In this document: piece after piece, positions 63,218 through 64,000 of the stretch
Position numbering within the stretch: position 1 is the stretch's first letter
Layout: the number at the start of each line of letters is the position of its first letter
The notes under the pieces: generated by a model
The model's database searches: none
The model's input: only the letters and a program-made list of their open reading frames with translations
Told to the model about the DNA's origin: nothing
Made by a program: the position numbers and the translations under genes
Source of the DNA: Pempheris klunzingeri
Taxonomy: Eukaryota; Chordata; Actinopteri; Acropomatiformes; Pempheridae
Length of the DNA: 64,000 nt
Direction of reading: 5' to 3'
NCBI RefSeq assembly: GCF_042242105.1
Contig: NC_092020.1
Span: forward strand, 1,663,001-1,727,000

Positions 63218-63673
63218 AGAAAGAAGTGAAATCTCTGATGCTAATCATCTAAAATATCTCACCTCATCAATATTAACCGTCTGACTTCAAAGCCATTCTT
63301 CTCCTCTCTGCCTGTGATTCGAAAGCTTTGCAGTTTGGTTCGTTTTGTGATTACATTATCTTCAAGCTGGGAATGGAAAGAATTCAGAAAGAAAATGTGA
63401 CGCACCGGGAAGCGAGGTGGGTAATTACAGGCGGCCAGAATGTGGAATAATAATGACAATAATGACTACATGAACCAATGCACAGTGCCATTTGTTCCCC
63501 TATCTGCTCTGCATAAAATGTTCATCCAGCTTCACTAATGAATTGCCAGGTGTGTGTGTACCTGGTTCTAGTCCTTATTATCGGATAAGTCTGAATAAAA
63601 TGAAAAATTACAAGTCATTTATCTCTTGAATCACCATGTGAACAAACTCGCATTGACCCACTGAAAGCAAGGG

Positions 63674-63730
63674 CTTGACATTTTGGGAAATACTCCTTTT
63701 CTAGCTGAGATTTAAATGTGATCCATCAGT
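63674..63730 (+). mobile_element. End fragment of the fold-back repeat family
   Basis: cttgacattttgggaaatac followed by a diverged tagctgagatttaaatgtgatccat matches the subterminal block of the element at 58905-59369, in the opposite orientation. A short, decayed copy. Confidence 0.5.
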
Positions 63731-64000
63731 TTTCCCATCCAACTCTCAGGGCTTCCTCACGGCTTACCAGTAAGTCTGCACAGGCTTCCAACCGGTGAAA
63801 AAAGATCTGAAATTTAACCTCTCAGTTTAAAGAAGCAACTGTGCCTTTTTGGATGTTCAGCCCTGAAAACGCTGCCTCACCTTATCTTCAAAAGTTACTT
63901 GCTTCAGTGACTCTTTCCTGACCTCTTTTGTGACGAATTGACATGCTTGTGTTTCCACCAGCATGCATGTGTCATTTTGGCTTCATATTAAGAATCCAAG

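Overview
The window is nuclear DNA of a ray-finned fish, most likely a percomorph teleost. It holds intron-rich vertebrate genes with GT-AG splice sites, CpG-rich promoters, AATAAA poly(A) signals, CA/CAG/TAA microsatellites and interspersed repeats of a kind I know from spiny-rayed fishes. All genes found are on the + strand. The gene set matches human Xq21-q22 (FRMPD3, PRPS1, SLC25A53, TMSB15, ZNF711), with a SLAIN gene and a KCTD12-type gene added.

Layout. 1-7.6 kb: 3' part of frmpd3 (FERM domain and long tail; the PDZ part lies off the left edge). 11.3-15.7 kb: complete prps1, seven coding exons, 318 aa. 17.4-18.8 kb: single-coding-exon mitochondrial carrier slc25a53. 19.0-19.5 kb: short inverted-repeat DNA element carrying a tRNA-derived relic. 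20.3-22.9 kb: thymosin beta-15-like gene with a CCAAT/TATA promoter. 25.3-37.8 kb: SLAIN-family gene, eight coding exons, 633 aa, with features of both SLAIN1 and SLAIN2. 38.2-44.0 kb: znf711, six coding exons, 12 C2H2 fingers, an expanded acidic repeat and one GC-AG intron. 48.5 kb: LINE relic. 49.4-52.8 kb: kctd12-like gene, with a 44-codon membrane-type small ORF in its probable leader. 53-62 kb: gene-poor, with repeats. 62.2-63.2 kb: last exon of a proline-rich protein I could not identify.

The genes are independent housekeeping or developmental genes, not a pathway: nucleotide precursor synthesis (prps1), actin-monomer binding (thymosin), microtubule plus-end regulation (slain), transcription (znf711), GABA-B receptor auxiliary subunit (kctd12), membrane-cortex scaffold (frmpd3) and mitochondrial transport (slc25a53). 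I found no new multi-gene system. The points most worth checking are the extra SLAIN-KCTD pair beside Xq-type genes, the small ORF upstream of kctd12, the reshaped acidic domain of znf711, and the unidentified terminal exon. Exon borders were read by eye from splice signals and reading-frame continuity; comparisons with human proteins are from memory, not from alignment.
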